Positions 1 through 10,261 of a stretch of 64,000 bases of DNA are shown piece by piece. The notes under the pieces are model-generated. The model worked only from the letters and a program-made list of their open reading frames with translations. It did not search any database and had not been told where the DNA came from. Source of the stretch: Periplaneta americana (lineage: Eukaryota; Arthropoda; Insecta; Blattodea; Blattidae); the NCBI RefSeq assembly GCF_040183065.1, contig NC_091120.1, forward strand, positions 73,014,708 to 73,078,707, written 5' to 3'. The translations under genes and the position numbers were made by a program. Positions within the stretch are counted from its first letter, which is position 1. Each line of letters starts with the position of its first letter.

Positions 1-3000
1 CAGGATTTTGATCAAATATGAACTAAACATTTTGAGAACTTTTATGCAAGGAGCTTTTTTAGTAACGTCAATATAAAATATACTTAAAAATATAATTTCA
101 AAACTATTAGACCTAATTGCACCAAATTTTGTACAGATGATATTATTATAGATCTGTTTATATAGTTTAAATTTCACAAATTTTGGCCGAAAATTGTGGA
201 AGTTTTAAAAATCATACATATCCCCTTAAATGATTGACCACAAAAATTACGATGGCTCTCAATATCTTAATTTAATCAATTTGTTTTTTCGTATTATGTG
301 CATCTCAAAAATCGCTCTAAGAAAACTCATTACATAATCACGACTGGAGAGTAAGGACTACATTTTACAATCACACAATCAGTATACTCTATTTCAATCA
401 ATACTGTCATTATTATTTTTTCAACAAATACTCAAAAGTACTTAGAGATCACACACGTGGAGCAGGTAGACCCTATTAGTTTCTCCTAACCAATGAAATG
501 AAGTATTTACATAATAAATAATTGCTGTTAACAAGAAAATGGTTCACATAAATTAACTTTTCCTATTTCTCTTTTTGTTCCTAAAAAACCCTTCCCTTTA
601 CGATTTGTTTATATTATGTACATGTATATTAAATAACTGAATAATTAGCCCTATTGCATAGCCAGAAATTTAGTAACGCAGGTTATTGTAATAATTGCTG
701 CCTTTATTCACTGACGTCTACGTTACGACGCTATGTAGCGGATGCGCCATGCGCTCGTGATCAAGGTCGAGCTCTGCTACCATGATTGGGAGCTAATATC
801 GCCTCATCCCTGGTCTACGACTTTTTATTTCCTCATAATGTTCGGCGTAGTAGAGTGCTGCTGACAACCAGGTTTCCCAGGGAGTTATTATTGGTTCTCG
901 CGATAGGCTTACTTCTGGTAGCATGTCTCTGATGTTTGAATGTGACTAGGTGATTTAAGAAAAACTTTCTTAACAGTGACACAATAGCATTTACCCCTGG
1001 AAAATTATTTATAACATTTTCCGCCAACGATGTAAGACATGGATCATTATAGGCTAAGAAAATGTAGGCCTTTTAAACAGTTGGTTCTTCATATTTTTCA
1101 TTAATCTCGCACAAGGGATCATCATTCCTAACGTCTGCATGGTTCTCATTTTCACGGCTGAAGTATAATTCAGAGCCAGGTAGTCCTATAGAGTTTTCTT
1201 AGGTACAGCATAAAATCCTGCATGGTTAGGCCTAAGAGCTACATTGGAAAGCTGAAGATTTGTGGCCACACAGGAGGTTTTGGAGGATTTTATCTTGAAT
1301 GCCTAAAGAAAATACAAGTAACTGTTATGGTTTCCTATATGTTCTCTACTTACTCAAGTAAGATAATTATGTGAAGAAATTAATTATTACATTCTTACCT
1401 CTGTCTTTGCCTTATGTTTTCTTATCAATTCTCTTCAGTTTTTACTCTTTTACTACCTCTCCCAGGAGTAGCATTCACTTTCGAAACATCCATCTTTTGA
1501 ATACCGTAATGATTTATCGTTCTTTTACAATTCGATACGAACAGAAATTAATGTGTCTGGTACAAACAGACTTCTGCTGAAAATTCACAAAATTCAAACA
1601 CAATAATGGGTTATACTCGTAATACAACCATTCCAGTGCTTAAACGTGAAAAAGTAATGGCCAGTTCTGAAAATAGAGACACAGAACATAGATATTAATT
1701 AATATCAGGTCGGACAAGGCCGTTTTGAAACCACTAGGACACAGTCAGTTCTGTTACTGATATGCATGTGGATATCATCAGTTTTGTTAATGAAACCCAT
1801 TTTAAACGATGGGTTTTAAAGGCTTTATGGCCATTTTTGCTACATATAAATATAATATGATAATCAGGTCAACTAACTTAAACTAATTTCAGCGTTAACT
1901 CGATTTTCATTAAAAGTGGACATAGCAAGTTTTGATTCTAGGCCCCTTTATGTAATATGATTTTCCACTTCACTCGTCAGAATTTAGCGCGGCCAATTCG
2001 AAGAAAGGTACCTTGGTATTTTGAAGTTGGTAGAATCAGAATGCATTCGATTCCCGACATTTTGTAGAACGTAACACTATATTAAGATAGTATCTTCTCC
2101 GAGCACGTACTTCATTTACCTCTATCCATTTCACCGTAACTCTATTGTCACCAAATCGCAATAACCTTCTGTTAATAGATTAATTTTACTGGTGTGGCCA
2201 AGGTTAACTAGAGAGAATGATATCGAAGAGACTGCGGCTATTACGTAGATTTGAATCGCACTTGAACTGTTATCTATAGTTTTTTTCCTTCGAAGTTTTC
2301 CCAAACCTATAAGGCGAATGTCAGTTCATCCCATGAGAAATCCTCGGGATTCGTGTCGTCAAAATACTATTTCACTATGACCAATTTCATCGAAGCTGGA
2401 TATCCACAGTTGATTCTAAATAATTCCAGTTGGCATACATAGTCGCACTATGATTCACGTGTTGTGGAAGAATCTCTGAATCAAGGAGTGCCAGTGCCAG
2501 TTAGTTACATAAAGTGGGAAGCTATACAACAGCTCTATATTTGAACATAATGGTAGCGTTCTTTTACAAGTCTACAATGCTTTTTTGTGTTAACCTTATA
2601 TTCTTTGCCATGGGCGGATAGTTAATGCTGGATCTGGCGAGGACAAATAATTTTAAAAAGACCAAAACCTCTAATTACGTAATTGACGTACAGCCCTAGT
2701 GTGCAACAGCAATAAAGTAGATTTCGCTCTGGTTTATTAATATCTCCTTGAACTTCGAGAAAGACCATACGCAAGATGATTATAAAATTATTCTTTGTGT
2801 AATTTACTATTTAGCAACAGATCCTCGGTTTAAAATGTTATCAGTATAATTAGCATTTAAACCATCTATATTAGGGTTACAAATAATGACGAAATCGATC
2901 TCAAAGTATAAAATACTGAAGGAAAGAGAAAACCAGAGAATCAAACAAATGCTGAAGTAATTCCTTTCTTGGCATAAACAGTTTAGAAAGAGACAACTTT

Positions 3001-3041
3001 AAGTGAAGGAAAAGAAAAATATTGCCTATTAATGGTAGATC
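1..3041. other. AT-rich non-coding stretch, nothing recognised
   Basis: No protein family, RNA gene or clear inverted repeat could be recognised. Open frames here are under 75 codons, overlap at random on both strands and have no family resemblance. Confidence 0.6.
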
Positions 3042-3049
3042 AAATAGGC

Positions 3050-3270
3050 GCCGGCCCGGATGGCTCAAGCGGTAGGGGCACGGCATGTCCCTATCGCTTG
3101 GTCCGAAGGGTTGTGGGTTCGAGTCCCGCCTCGGGCATGGGTGTTGTGATTGTATTAGTATAAGTAAAAAACAAAGGAACCAAAGGTAAAACAAACAGAA
3201 AACAAAAATAGATAACTTTGGAAAAACGGCCTCTGGCCGGTCGAAATTTAAAAAAAAAAAAAAAGAAAGA
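3050..3270 (+). mobile_element. tRNA-derived SINE (class II tRNA-like head, poly-A tail)
   Basis: Bases 3054-3137 resemble a Leu/Ser-type tRNA: the acceptor halves GCCCGGA and CTCGGGC pair except at the last position, there is an A-box-like TGGCTCAAGCGG and a B box GGGTTCGAGTCC. A non-tRNA body and an A-run from about 3250 follow. An 8-bp target duplication AAATAGGC flanks the unit (3042-3049 and 3271-3278). The tail and TSD favour a SINE over a functional tRNA gene. Confidence 0.75.
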
Positions 3271-3393
3271 AAATAGGCTAGTAGGCCTACATTTTGACGA
3301 ATAAATTTATTTTGTTTGTTACGTGCTTCAGAAAACTTTCTACTCTTATTCTCTCGAGCCTTAAACACACTAGTTTGTTTTTTTGTGTGTTTT

Positions 3394-3645
3394 TTAGTTG
3401 GCTATTTAACGACGCTGTATCAACTACTAGGTTATTTAACGTCGATGAGATTGGTTATAGCGAAATGGTTTTTGGCGAGATGAGGCCGAGGATTCGCCAT
3501 AGATCACCTGGCATTCACCTTACGGTTGGGGAAAACCTCGGAAAAATCCCAACCAGTTAATCAGCCCAAGCGGGGATCGGACCCGCGCCCGAGCGCAACT
3601 TCAGGCCGGCAGACAAACCCCTTAACTGACTGAATACGCCGGTAG
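3394..3645 (-). mobile_element. SINE family B (tRNA-derived), nearly full length
   Basis: On the minus strand the head starts at about 3645 with a tRNA-like CAGTCAGTTAAGGGGTTTG A-box region, and a B box GGGTCCGATCCCC lies about 45 bp on. The 3' tail contains GTTGATACAGCGTCGTTAAA, shared with the copy at 15327-15673 and, with small changes, with SINE family A elsewhere in the window. Confidence 0.75.
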
Positions 3646-3856
3646 CTTACTCGTTTGTTAACAGCCAATTGTTTTAAATATTGGAACAGTGTAATCAGCT
3701 GGAATTTTTATTTAAAAAATCAGGCATTAAGAGCCAATTGTATGTCTCTACATTTCAATGGCGGAGCACCGTATTTTCATGTTGTTAACTTGTATGCATC
3801 TGAAGTCTGACTAGAGTAATATGTAGCTAGTCAGCGATCTATGCAATGGAGGGAGG

Positions 3857-3961
3857 AAAGGAACTGGTCACCCTACCCCATTAGGCCTATCTCCTGGCCT
3901 AGTTGCCTCATAAGTAGTGGCTTCTTGTTATCACTTGTGTCTTCGGACAGTTCGTTCAAAA
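3857..3961 (+). repeat. Dispersed repeat, copy 1 (partner at 62111-62222)
   Basis: The segment starts GGAACTGGTCACCCTACCCC, contains CTCCTGGCCTAGTTGCCTCA and ends near CTTCGGACAGTT. The segment at 62111 follows the same order of motifs with scattered differences. I recognise it only as an interspersed repeat; it may be the 3' part of a LINE or SINE. Confidence 0.55.
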
Positions 3962-4779
3962 CCAGTTGAGTTCAAGTGGAATTTGTGGCTGACAAGGATA
4001 GTGCTTGGTGGTAGGTTTTCGTGGGGTACTTCCGTTTCCCCTATCAGAATTCCACTATTACTTCATTAATGAACAATATCATACGGCGCTATGTAAATCG
4101 CATTTCATGGTGTGCCGAAGACGGAAAGTTACGACTTGTCACTCCTCGGGGAAGATGCTGCAGTGAAAGACGCAAAGTCAACAAATACCAGTCATTGTAT
4201 TAAAAAGAAACATTTCTATAACACACGGAGCAGCTCTTTCTGCGACAGTACTTCCAAAAGTCTGAGAAATCAAATCTTAATGCACACTAAAATTGCGTTA
4301 TCTTATTCAGAAGTGTTACTTCAAGTCAGAAATACTGAATATGCGACATACGAGTTTCAGAGAGGTAGTCTACTGGAAACGTCATACTTCAGACTCTTTC
4401 ACTTATCGAAAGTAAATACAAGCAATTCCCTTCTCGTTTGCATCACACAAACTAGTATTAGTTTCAAAATGCAAGACAGATAAATTAAAAGGGAATGAAC
4501 TTTAAAACTCAGATACTGGAGTCTTTCTAAAACGCCTACACGCTTCGCGGAGTTCATCGCGACTGAACTGGATATTTTGTGAATAAATAATATTACAAGG
4601 AAGCAGATATTTTGTAATCATCCGTGTTCCGCGTTGTGGTGTCTTGGATAAATCACTACAGTCCATTCAAACCATCAGTAAAGTAAAGTAAACACAATGG
4701 GAATAAAGTATAAATTACTAGTAATCACAACAATCCTATACCTATTCATTCATTCTTAGTTTGCTTTCAGTGCAAACCC
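3962..4779. other. No recognised feature
   Basis: Non-coding; the open frames are short, overlap each other and match nothing I know. Confidence 0.55.
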
Positions 4780-5335
4780 AGCATTCTCTACTCTTTCCTA
4801 TTTTCCACCTACCTCTTAGTCTCCGCATAGATAATATATATTAATGTTTTCTATCATTTGATAGGCCTATCTTATTCTGCCCCGAACTTTTCTCCTGTTC
4901 ACTATTCTTTCCAGTGTATCCTTCAGTAGGCAGTTTCTTCTTAGTGATCTGGCCGATTTCTTCCTCTCTTCCTTACCAGTTTCAGTATTATTCTTTCATC
5001 GTCCACTCTTCCAAGAACAAATTCATTTTTATTCTGTCTGTCCATTTCACACGCTTTATTCTTCTCCATATGCGCATTTCAAATGCTTCTAGTTGTTTCT
5101 CTTCACTTCTTCGTAATGTCCATGGTTTCTGCGACATACAATGGCACACTCCATACAAAGCACTTCACTAGTATCTTTTTTAGCTCTTTTATCAGATGTC
5201 TGTAGATGATGCTCTTTTTTTTATTAAAAGCTTCCCTTACCATTGCTATCCCCCTTTTGACTTCCTGGCAGCAACTCATGTTACTACTTACAATACAGCC
5301 CAAATATTTGAATATTTGAAGCTATCCACTCATTT
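4780..5335 (-). pseudogene. Degraded non-LTR retrotransposon, 3' end of the RT ORF
   Basis: Minus-strand conceptual translation gives YLGCIVSSNMSCCQEVKR, then a segment ending in LVKCFVWSVPLYVAET, then remnants of a basic (R/K)MER-WTDRI and VL-RV--ER---L-RKRKR tract. This is the conserved C-terminal layout of insect non-LTR retrotransposon ORF2 proteins downstream of the RT catalytic core (YLG motif, -LYGAETW- motif, basic tail). Frameshifts and stops break it throughout, and the catalytic YADD is absent, so it is a 5'-truncated dead copy. Its sequence is distinct from the LINE copies at 10 kb, 37 kb and 60 kb. Family level is confident; clade is not. Confidence 0.7.
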
Positions 5336-5478
5336 CCAACAATCCTATATAACGCTGCTAATTAGAAAGTTTCAACTTGAGTATTTTACTTTTCGTACCC
5401 GACTCGCGGTAGAGCATATAAACATACAGTATCTATATCTCTCTTTTTCTCCCTTCTCCTGTCTCCTCCCACACTGGT

Positions 5479-5518
5479 ATTATGATGATGATGATGATAA
5501 TGATGATGATAATGATAC
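5479..5518. repeat. (ATG)n-type microsatellite
   Basis: Imperfect ATGATGATG/ATAATG trinucleotide run. The Asp-rich stretch predicted across it is an artefact. Confidence 0.9.
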
Positions 5519-5919
5519 TGAATCACATATTAAGCCTACTGTTCATTCTTAAGTTATGTACAGGGTATACATTCCATAAAAATCGGCGCTTGAGGCCAAC
5601 CAAGTTGCAACAGTGTGAATGTTATCTATAAGCGGAAGTTTCTGTCAATGAGAACCAAGATCGTTACCAGGCGGTGCAGTATGTAGCTATGGATCGTATT
5701 CAGGAACGTCACTTCAACTGCAGTTTACTTACATCCGACGTTCATGTTAATGCTGTTTTTATGTACTGTAAGTTTTAAATTAGAGGGATGTTAATTGGAT
5801 TCTTCACAGCAATATGAAACTTTAAAATACAGTTCTCAAAACTTTAAATTTTAAGTTGTTTTTCTTTTAAACTGGCCCGTCGAAAAGTTCTTTCGGGTCT
5901 GTAGAAAAATAAACTCTTA
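5519..5919. other. No clear feature; possible transposon terminus at 5563
   Basis: CAGGGTATACATTCC at about 5563 resembles the outer end of mariner-like elements. It may be the end of an element related to the one at 6098-7378, whose right end reads ATACACCCTGCA on the plus strand. I see nothing else. Confidence 0.3.
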
Positions 5920-6097
5920 AGCCTTGGTTTTTTCTGAACCAATGCATGCAAGTTGCGAGATGCGAGGCCCGCCTCGCACAAATCCGGACTATACGAGAGA
6001 TAGTGAGTGCTTTCTATAATTGTGATGTACGCAGACCTCGCATCTCGCAGTAATAGAAACCACTCACTATCTTTCGTGTAGTCCGGATTTGTGCGAG
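5920..6097. mobile_element. Fold-back MITE, right-truncated copy
   Basis: It starts AGCCTTGGTTTTTTCTGAACC, like the complete element at 13913-14139. Arms GCCTCGCACAAATCCGGACT (about 5970) and AGTCCGGATTTGTGCGAGGC (about 6079-6098) are exact reverse complements and continue through GAGATAGTGAGTG/CACTCACTATCT. The right terminal segment is missing and the next element begins directly. Confidence 0.75.
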
Positions 6098-6530
6098 GCG
6101 TGTATCAAAACTTGTGGGAAAACTATGAGAAATTTATAGAGGATCTGAAAAGAGCAAACAAGTACATATAAACACATGGCCAATTTCGCTTAGCTTTTTA
6201 GTTACAGCCATTGTTTGTGGTGTACATAATATTTGTGATGATAAACAAGCCACATGTAATTTTCTTCTGTATTTAAGTTGTTGATTTGTTTTGTATTCAA
6301 AGTCACCTGATGACAGTTGCCATAACAAAATAAACACAAGGCATATGCTAGAACTTTTATTGATACTTGTGAAAGTTTGTTATTTTGAGTGTAATAATTA
6401 AATACATTACAACTAGTGGTCAAAATGAAGTACTGTAATCAGGAAATGGCAGAAATTCACCTTACGAAGCAGAATAATCAAACTCATTCACTGCATTATT
6501 TTACATCACCAACTACTCTTAAAATGACTA

Positions 6531-6705
6531 TTACACTTTTACTACATCATACTACTTGTAACAAATAAAACAGTACCGAACGACGTGTTTCGACCAATCA
6601 TGGCTGGTTATCCTAGAATTTTTAATCACCTTCCTAGCATTTTTATCACTTCCCTAGCATTTTTGTTTCTTTGTTTTCCAACATTGTACTTTCAATAATT
6701 TATCG
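6531..6705 (+). repeat. Terminal fragment of the tyrosine-recombinase element family
   Basis: CTATTACACTTTTACTACAT is followed by a CGACCAATCATGGCTG motif and then three spaced copies of a (C)CTAGCATTTTTATCAC-like iteron, ending GTTTCTTTGTTTTCCAACAT. The same order occurs at 17505-17300 (minus strand) and at 29411-29477 plus 31155-31250. Only the end of the element is present. Confidence 0.6.
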
Positions 6706-6788
6706 TACCTTTTAAGATGATTGGTGTCTATTTGATCATCCTTAATTAAAACTTTTCTACATGGGTCATTCAATAATTAGCTAATTGC

Positions 6789-7187
6789 AATGCAAATGAA
6801 GCAAGCCGTTTGTATGCTAATAGACATTTACCCAGCAACAAGACGTTCCAAAGAATACATGACCGTCTTGTGGGAACAGGCTCTTTTTAAAAATGTGTTT
6901 CAGATGATGGAAGACCAATGAGCACCAGAACACCTAACTTAGAAGAACGAGTCCTCAATCATATTGAGAATAATAACGGGAGCAGCACCAGCAGCACTCA
7001 AGAATGTGAGTCATATGGCAGACCTAGGCCTATTCATGACGTGGAAATTCTTCCCCAGTGACTTGAAGAAGGATATCAGCAGATACGGCAGGCGTCTGGA
7101 ATATGGGTGAGAGTAAGGCAGAGGATGACACGGCGCTCAGAAGCCTGTATTAGAGCTCGTAGTGGCCATTTTGAGCACTATCTGTAG
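6789..7187 (+). pseudogene. Mariner-like transposase remnant (HTH/DUF4817 type)
   Basis: The N-terminal part reads NANEASRLYANRH, then FQRIHDRLVGTGSF, a stop, GRPMSTRTPNLEERVLNHIE. This is the helix-turn-helix layout of arthropod mariner-like DUF4817 transposases (A--RLYA-R-P then F-RIH-RLRETGSF, GRPRSVRTP-LEE-VL). After about 110 bp of degraded sequence the C-terminal signature RRSEACIRARSGHFEHYL and a stop follow. The DDE/D catalytic core that should lie between is missing, so this is an internal-deletion derivative that cannot encode an active enzyme. It sits between inverted ends as expected for a non-autonomous copy. Confidence 0.7.
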
Positions 7188-7554
7188 AAATTAGAAGTTT
7201 CTATATAAGAAAAAGGTATTGTAAATTGTAAATTAAACTTTATCGTCACAGATATTATGTAACTGTAACTAAAAAAAAACTAAGCGAATTGATCGTATGT
7301 TTATATTAACTTTTTTGTTTGTTTTCAGATCCTCTATCAATTCCTCAGAGATTTCTCACATTTTTTTATACACCCTGCATATATGAAATTGTTTCTACTG
7401 TAAATACTGAAAACATCAGACTAGGTTTAACGCGTATTGCTCAAAATAAAACAGTAGGTAGCACAGAACGTATACATACAATAAGCCTTTTAGCTTCTAC
7501 AAGTCGCTACGGCAGTATCAGTCGCACTTCGATGGTGAATTGGAGGACATAAAT

Positions 7555-8035
7555 ATTGTCTTAAAGCAATTGTTTGGAAGACCGACTTGCCACAGTCATG
7601 TTATCATTCTCTGTGACTCTCATTCTGCCATTTTGGCAGTGGCATCTCTCCCTTATCCTGTAACATCAGAAAATCCCTTGCCTCACTCAAAGCGTTACAA
7701 GTCGTCGTTGTCTTCCAGTGGATACCTTCGCATGTTGGTATTTCAGAAAATGAGATCGCGGACTCCCTAGCAAAAAAGGGGACTGAAATATTGTTACGGA
7801 CGACCTCCCAACTTTCGTATCACAACTTGAAACGATTAGTTAATTGCTCATTTAAGAATGAGATTCTCTCAGATCTTCAACTGAAGAGTGGTGGCAAGAA
7901 ATGGGCTGGTCTTATTGACAAGTCAGAGATACTTCCTTATCACCCCCGTAAAGAAACTGTAGCTGCCATAAGGATTGTCACTGGTCACGACTGCCTGGCG
8001 GAATATTTTACCATCACCTCAGGGCGTCGTTCATA
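7555..8035 (+). pseudogene. LINE ORF2 RNase H / C-terminal fragment
   Basis: Across three frames one reads VIILCDSHSAILAVAS, then PSHVGISENEIADSLAKKG, then PRKETVAAIRIVTGHDCLAEY. These are the DS-SA-L, HxGI--NE-AD-LA-KG and H-CL motifs of the RNase H domain and zinc-like tail found in I/R1/Loa-group insect non-LTR elements. At least two frameshifts disrupt it. No RT domain lies immediately upstream. Confidence 0.75.
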
Positions 8036-8160
8036 ATGAAGAAAATTCTATTATGAATTGGAAACATTTAAATGTTTGTGAAAAAAAAATTTAATCTTCT
8101 ATGGAGACTTTGTACTGGTTTGTCAGAAACCAAATGATGTTGAATCAATCTGGTTGAGCA

Positions 8161-8191
<31 letters not shown>

Positions 8192-8264
8192 CATACATAC
8201 ATACATACATACATACACACATACATACATACATACATACATACATACATACGTACGTACGTAC
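8161..8264. repeat. (CATA)n microsatellite, left part
   Basis: Long CATACATA run ending in ACGTACGTACGTAC. The array resumes at 9408 on the far side of the inserted element. Confidence 0.95.
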
Positions 8265-9407
8265 GGGCTATTCCATATGAAATCGATCAATAAAAAACCT
8301 CGCATTTTTTATACTCTAATTTTTTCCCTACTTATACAAGGTGCTGAGGGGAGTGCATTTTCAAAAATATACTATCGAAAGTCAAACGGTTTTCGTATTA
8401 TTGAGCGACAAATTTAGCGTATTTTATAAAAACAACCCTCTTTCAGCGCTCAGAACTCTGGAGCCATTTACTGCAGAACATTGAACGAGAGCTTATTTTG
8501 AAGCTGACATTTGGTAGGTTATGTTAAGAAGTAATCCTTATGTTTATTGTACACATAGAGACAGATAATCTGATTTTACTTGCTTTTAGGCTTTTTGGCT
8601 ATTTGTAAAAATGTAAAAAAATATTGAGAAAAAACCTTGCATTATTAAGAGGGATTCGGCATTGTTTGCTTAGTTGTACGGCAATAAGTTTCGAGGGTAT
8701 TAAATAGATTATTTTCACACGCCTAGACTTGAACGGCGCAGTACCGCACGCACTGGCCGAGAGCTGAAGATAAGAGAGCGTTGGGCGTCATTTTACTCCT
8801 GTGTTTATGAAAACCTGTGATAAAGCTAGCACAGCCATGACTGCTAGATGACACATCACCTGTTTGTCTCCTGGCCTTGCTTATCTCGGCTAAGCTCCCG
8901 TCTCACAGTCAGCTGGTTAGTTCACGCGCTTACTATTTATTTTTTTTTATTTGATATTTTCAATGCTTTCTTATGAACATTCCATCAGTAAAAATATGTA
9001 TTTATTCGTACTTTCAATGCGGAATCTAACTATACATATTTTAAAAATATTTTTTCCTAGCTAAAGGCGTCTTAATGAGGAAAAATCTAAATTTCTCCAT
9101 TTCCATAAAAAGTAAGAAAATATGTTTATATATCGATATAAACTTTAATTTCTCAGCATCAAAATAAACCATGATTTTGATCATTGGGTGAAAGGGTTTC
9201 GGAGCCACAACAGTTTAAAGTTGCTAATTTTATGAAAATACGATAAATTTAAATATTTTTAATTTAAACACTATGAAGTTCTGATGCCTCAAACTTTGCA
9301 CAAAGCATTGTATCACAGTTCTCTACGTACAAAAAAAGCTTCATTGTATTTAGAAATTGTAAGATCAATTTTATCTATATTTCGGTCGATTTGAGATGGA
9401 ATAGCTC
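8265..9407. mobile_element. 1.14-kb inverted-repeat element inserted in a microsatellite
   Basis: The left end GGGCTATTCCATATGAAATC and the reverse complement of the right end, GAGCTATTCCATCTCAAATC, match at 17 of 20 positions. (CATA)n lies on both sides, so the element probably inserted into, or carries, the tetranucleotide array. No transposase-like ORF inside; superfamily not assigned. Confidence 0.6.
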
Positions 9408-9485
9408 ATACATACATACATACATACATACATACATACATACATACATACATACATACATACATACATACATACATACATACAT
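9408..9485. repeat. (CATA)n microsatellite, right part
   Basis: Nearly pure CATA repeat directly adjoining the inverted-repeat element. Confidence 0.95.
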
Positions 9486-10084
9486 TACATAGGCTACTCT
9501 TGATTAAGCTTCTTCCATTCACCAAAAATTATTTAAACTTCTTAGGCCATTCTCAGATGGCGAGAGTCTGTCCTTTTCGCTATGTACACGGTGCCACTTT
9601 TGAAATTGCATAATACTTAAAAATTGCATAAAATATGAGTGTCATGTAATTTCTCATGTTACACTGTTATTTGCAATTTTTCATGTTACACGGTTGTTTA
9701 AATTAAGAGGACTATGGAACACGAGTGACGTTTGACACGCAGCAGTTTCGTCACACAAATAGCTATTGTGATCGATCTGTTGCTGCCTGTTGGCTGTTAC
9801 TACGTCTCGGTGCACAAAGCTAGCATCTTCTCTTATCGAAAATATTTTAAGAAATAAGTGTATTGTGTGTTATACAGGTGCCGAAAAATTTGATCGACAA
9901 GCTTCTTGGAGTAACAGATAATATCAAGGTAAGTAACTTTAAAATAAATCCACGTCCGAAAATACCACACTTCGTTACCAGGAGGCGATAGCGTGCCTTT
10001 AAAAGATAAGCCATTGCTGTATAGGCAACATGCTCAGCGTTGTGTTCCAGACATCACAATGTGTAAACATGCAAATCTACTGTA
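9486..10084. other. Unannotated stretch with one exon-like segment
   Basis: No repeat family recognised. The only notable item is the splice-bounded segment at 9878-9928, listed separately. Confidence 0.5.
9878..9928 (+). other. Candidate 51-nt exon with consensus splice donor
   Basis: TTATACAG precedes, and GTAAGTAAC follows, a 51-nt stretch that reads 17 codons without a stop (VPKNLIDKLLGVTDNIK). The donor is a full consensus; the upstream polypyrimidine tract is weak. It could equally be the end of a first exon, or chance. No neighbouring exon was found. Confidence 0.25.
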
Positions 10085-10256
10085 ACTGGACGAAATTAAT
10101 AACTTCTCTCCTATATAATACCTAGATTTTTATGAAACTTGGCATATTAGTTACAAGTAGCATAATATATATTTGTTGTGTATAAATTCTGATTACGTTC
10201 GTGTAAGAGGAACTATCCCTATATAAAGGTGGTTTTAGACAAAATTAGTTTTTTTT
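10085..10256. repeat. ~145-bp-period repeat, isolated unit
   Basis: It contains AACTTCTCTCCTATATAATA, ATGAAACTTGGCATA and TCTGATTACGTTCGTGTAAG in the same order as the units at 12557-13390. The reverse complement of that order is found in the array at 53070-54470. The LINE at 10262 interrupts the repeat. Confidence 0.65.
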
Positions 10257-10261
10257 TTTTG

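Larger units (their letters stand above)
6098..7378 (+). mobile_element. Deleted mariner-like element with ~150-bp inverted ends
   Basis: The segment 6117-6260 is repeated in inverted orientation at about 7240-7360; both arms carry ATAGAGGATCTGAAAA and a TTCGCTTAG block, with similar spacing. Between them lies a transposase remnant (6789-7187). The right end, ATACACCCTGCA, is typical of mariner-like elements encoding HTH/DUF4817 transposases. The left end joins a truncated fold-back MITE, so no intact TSD is visible. Boundaries are approximate. Confidence 0.6.

Noticed and set aside
3054..3137. tRNA gene (Leu/Ser-like)
   Set aside because: Followed by a SINE body, A-tail and an 8-bp TSD; an acceptor mismatch is present.
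8154..8417. Repetitive Thr/His/Tyr protein
   Set aside because: Translation of a (CATA)n microsatellite.
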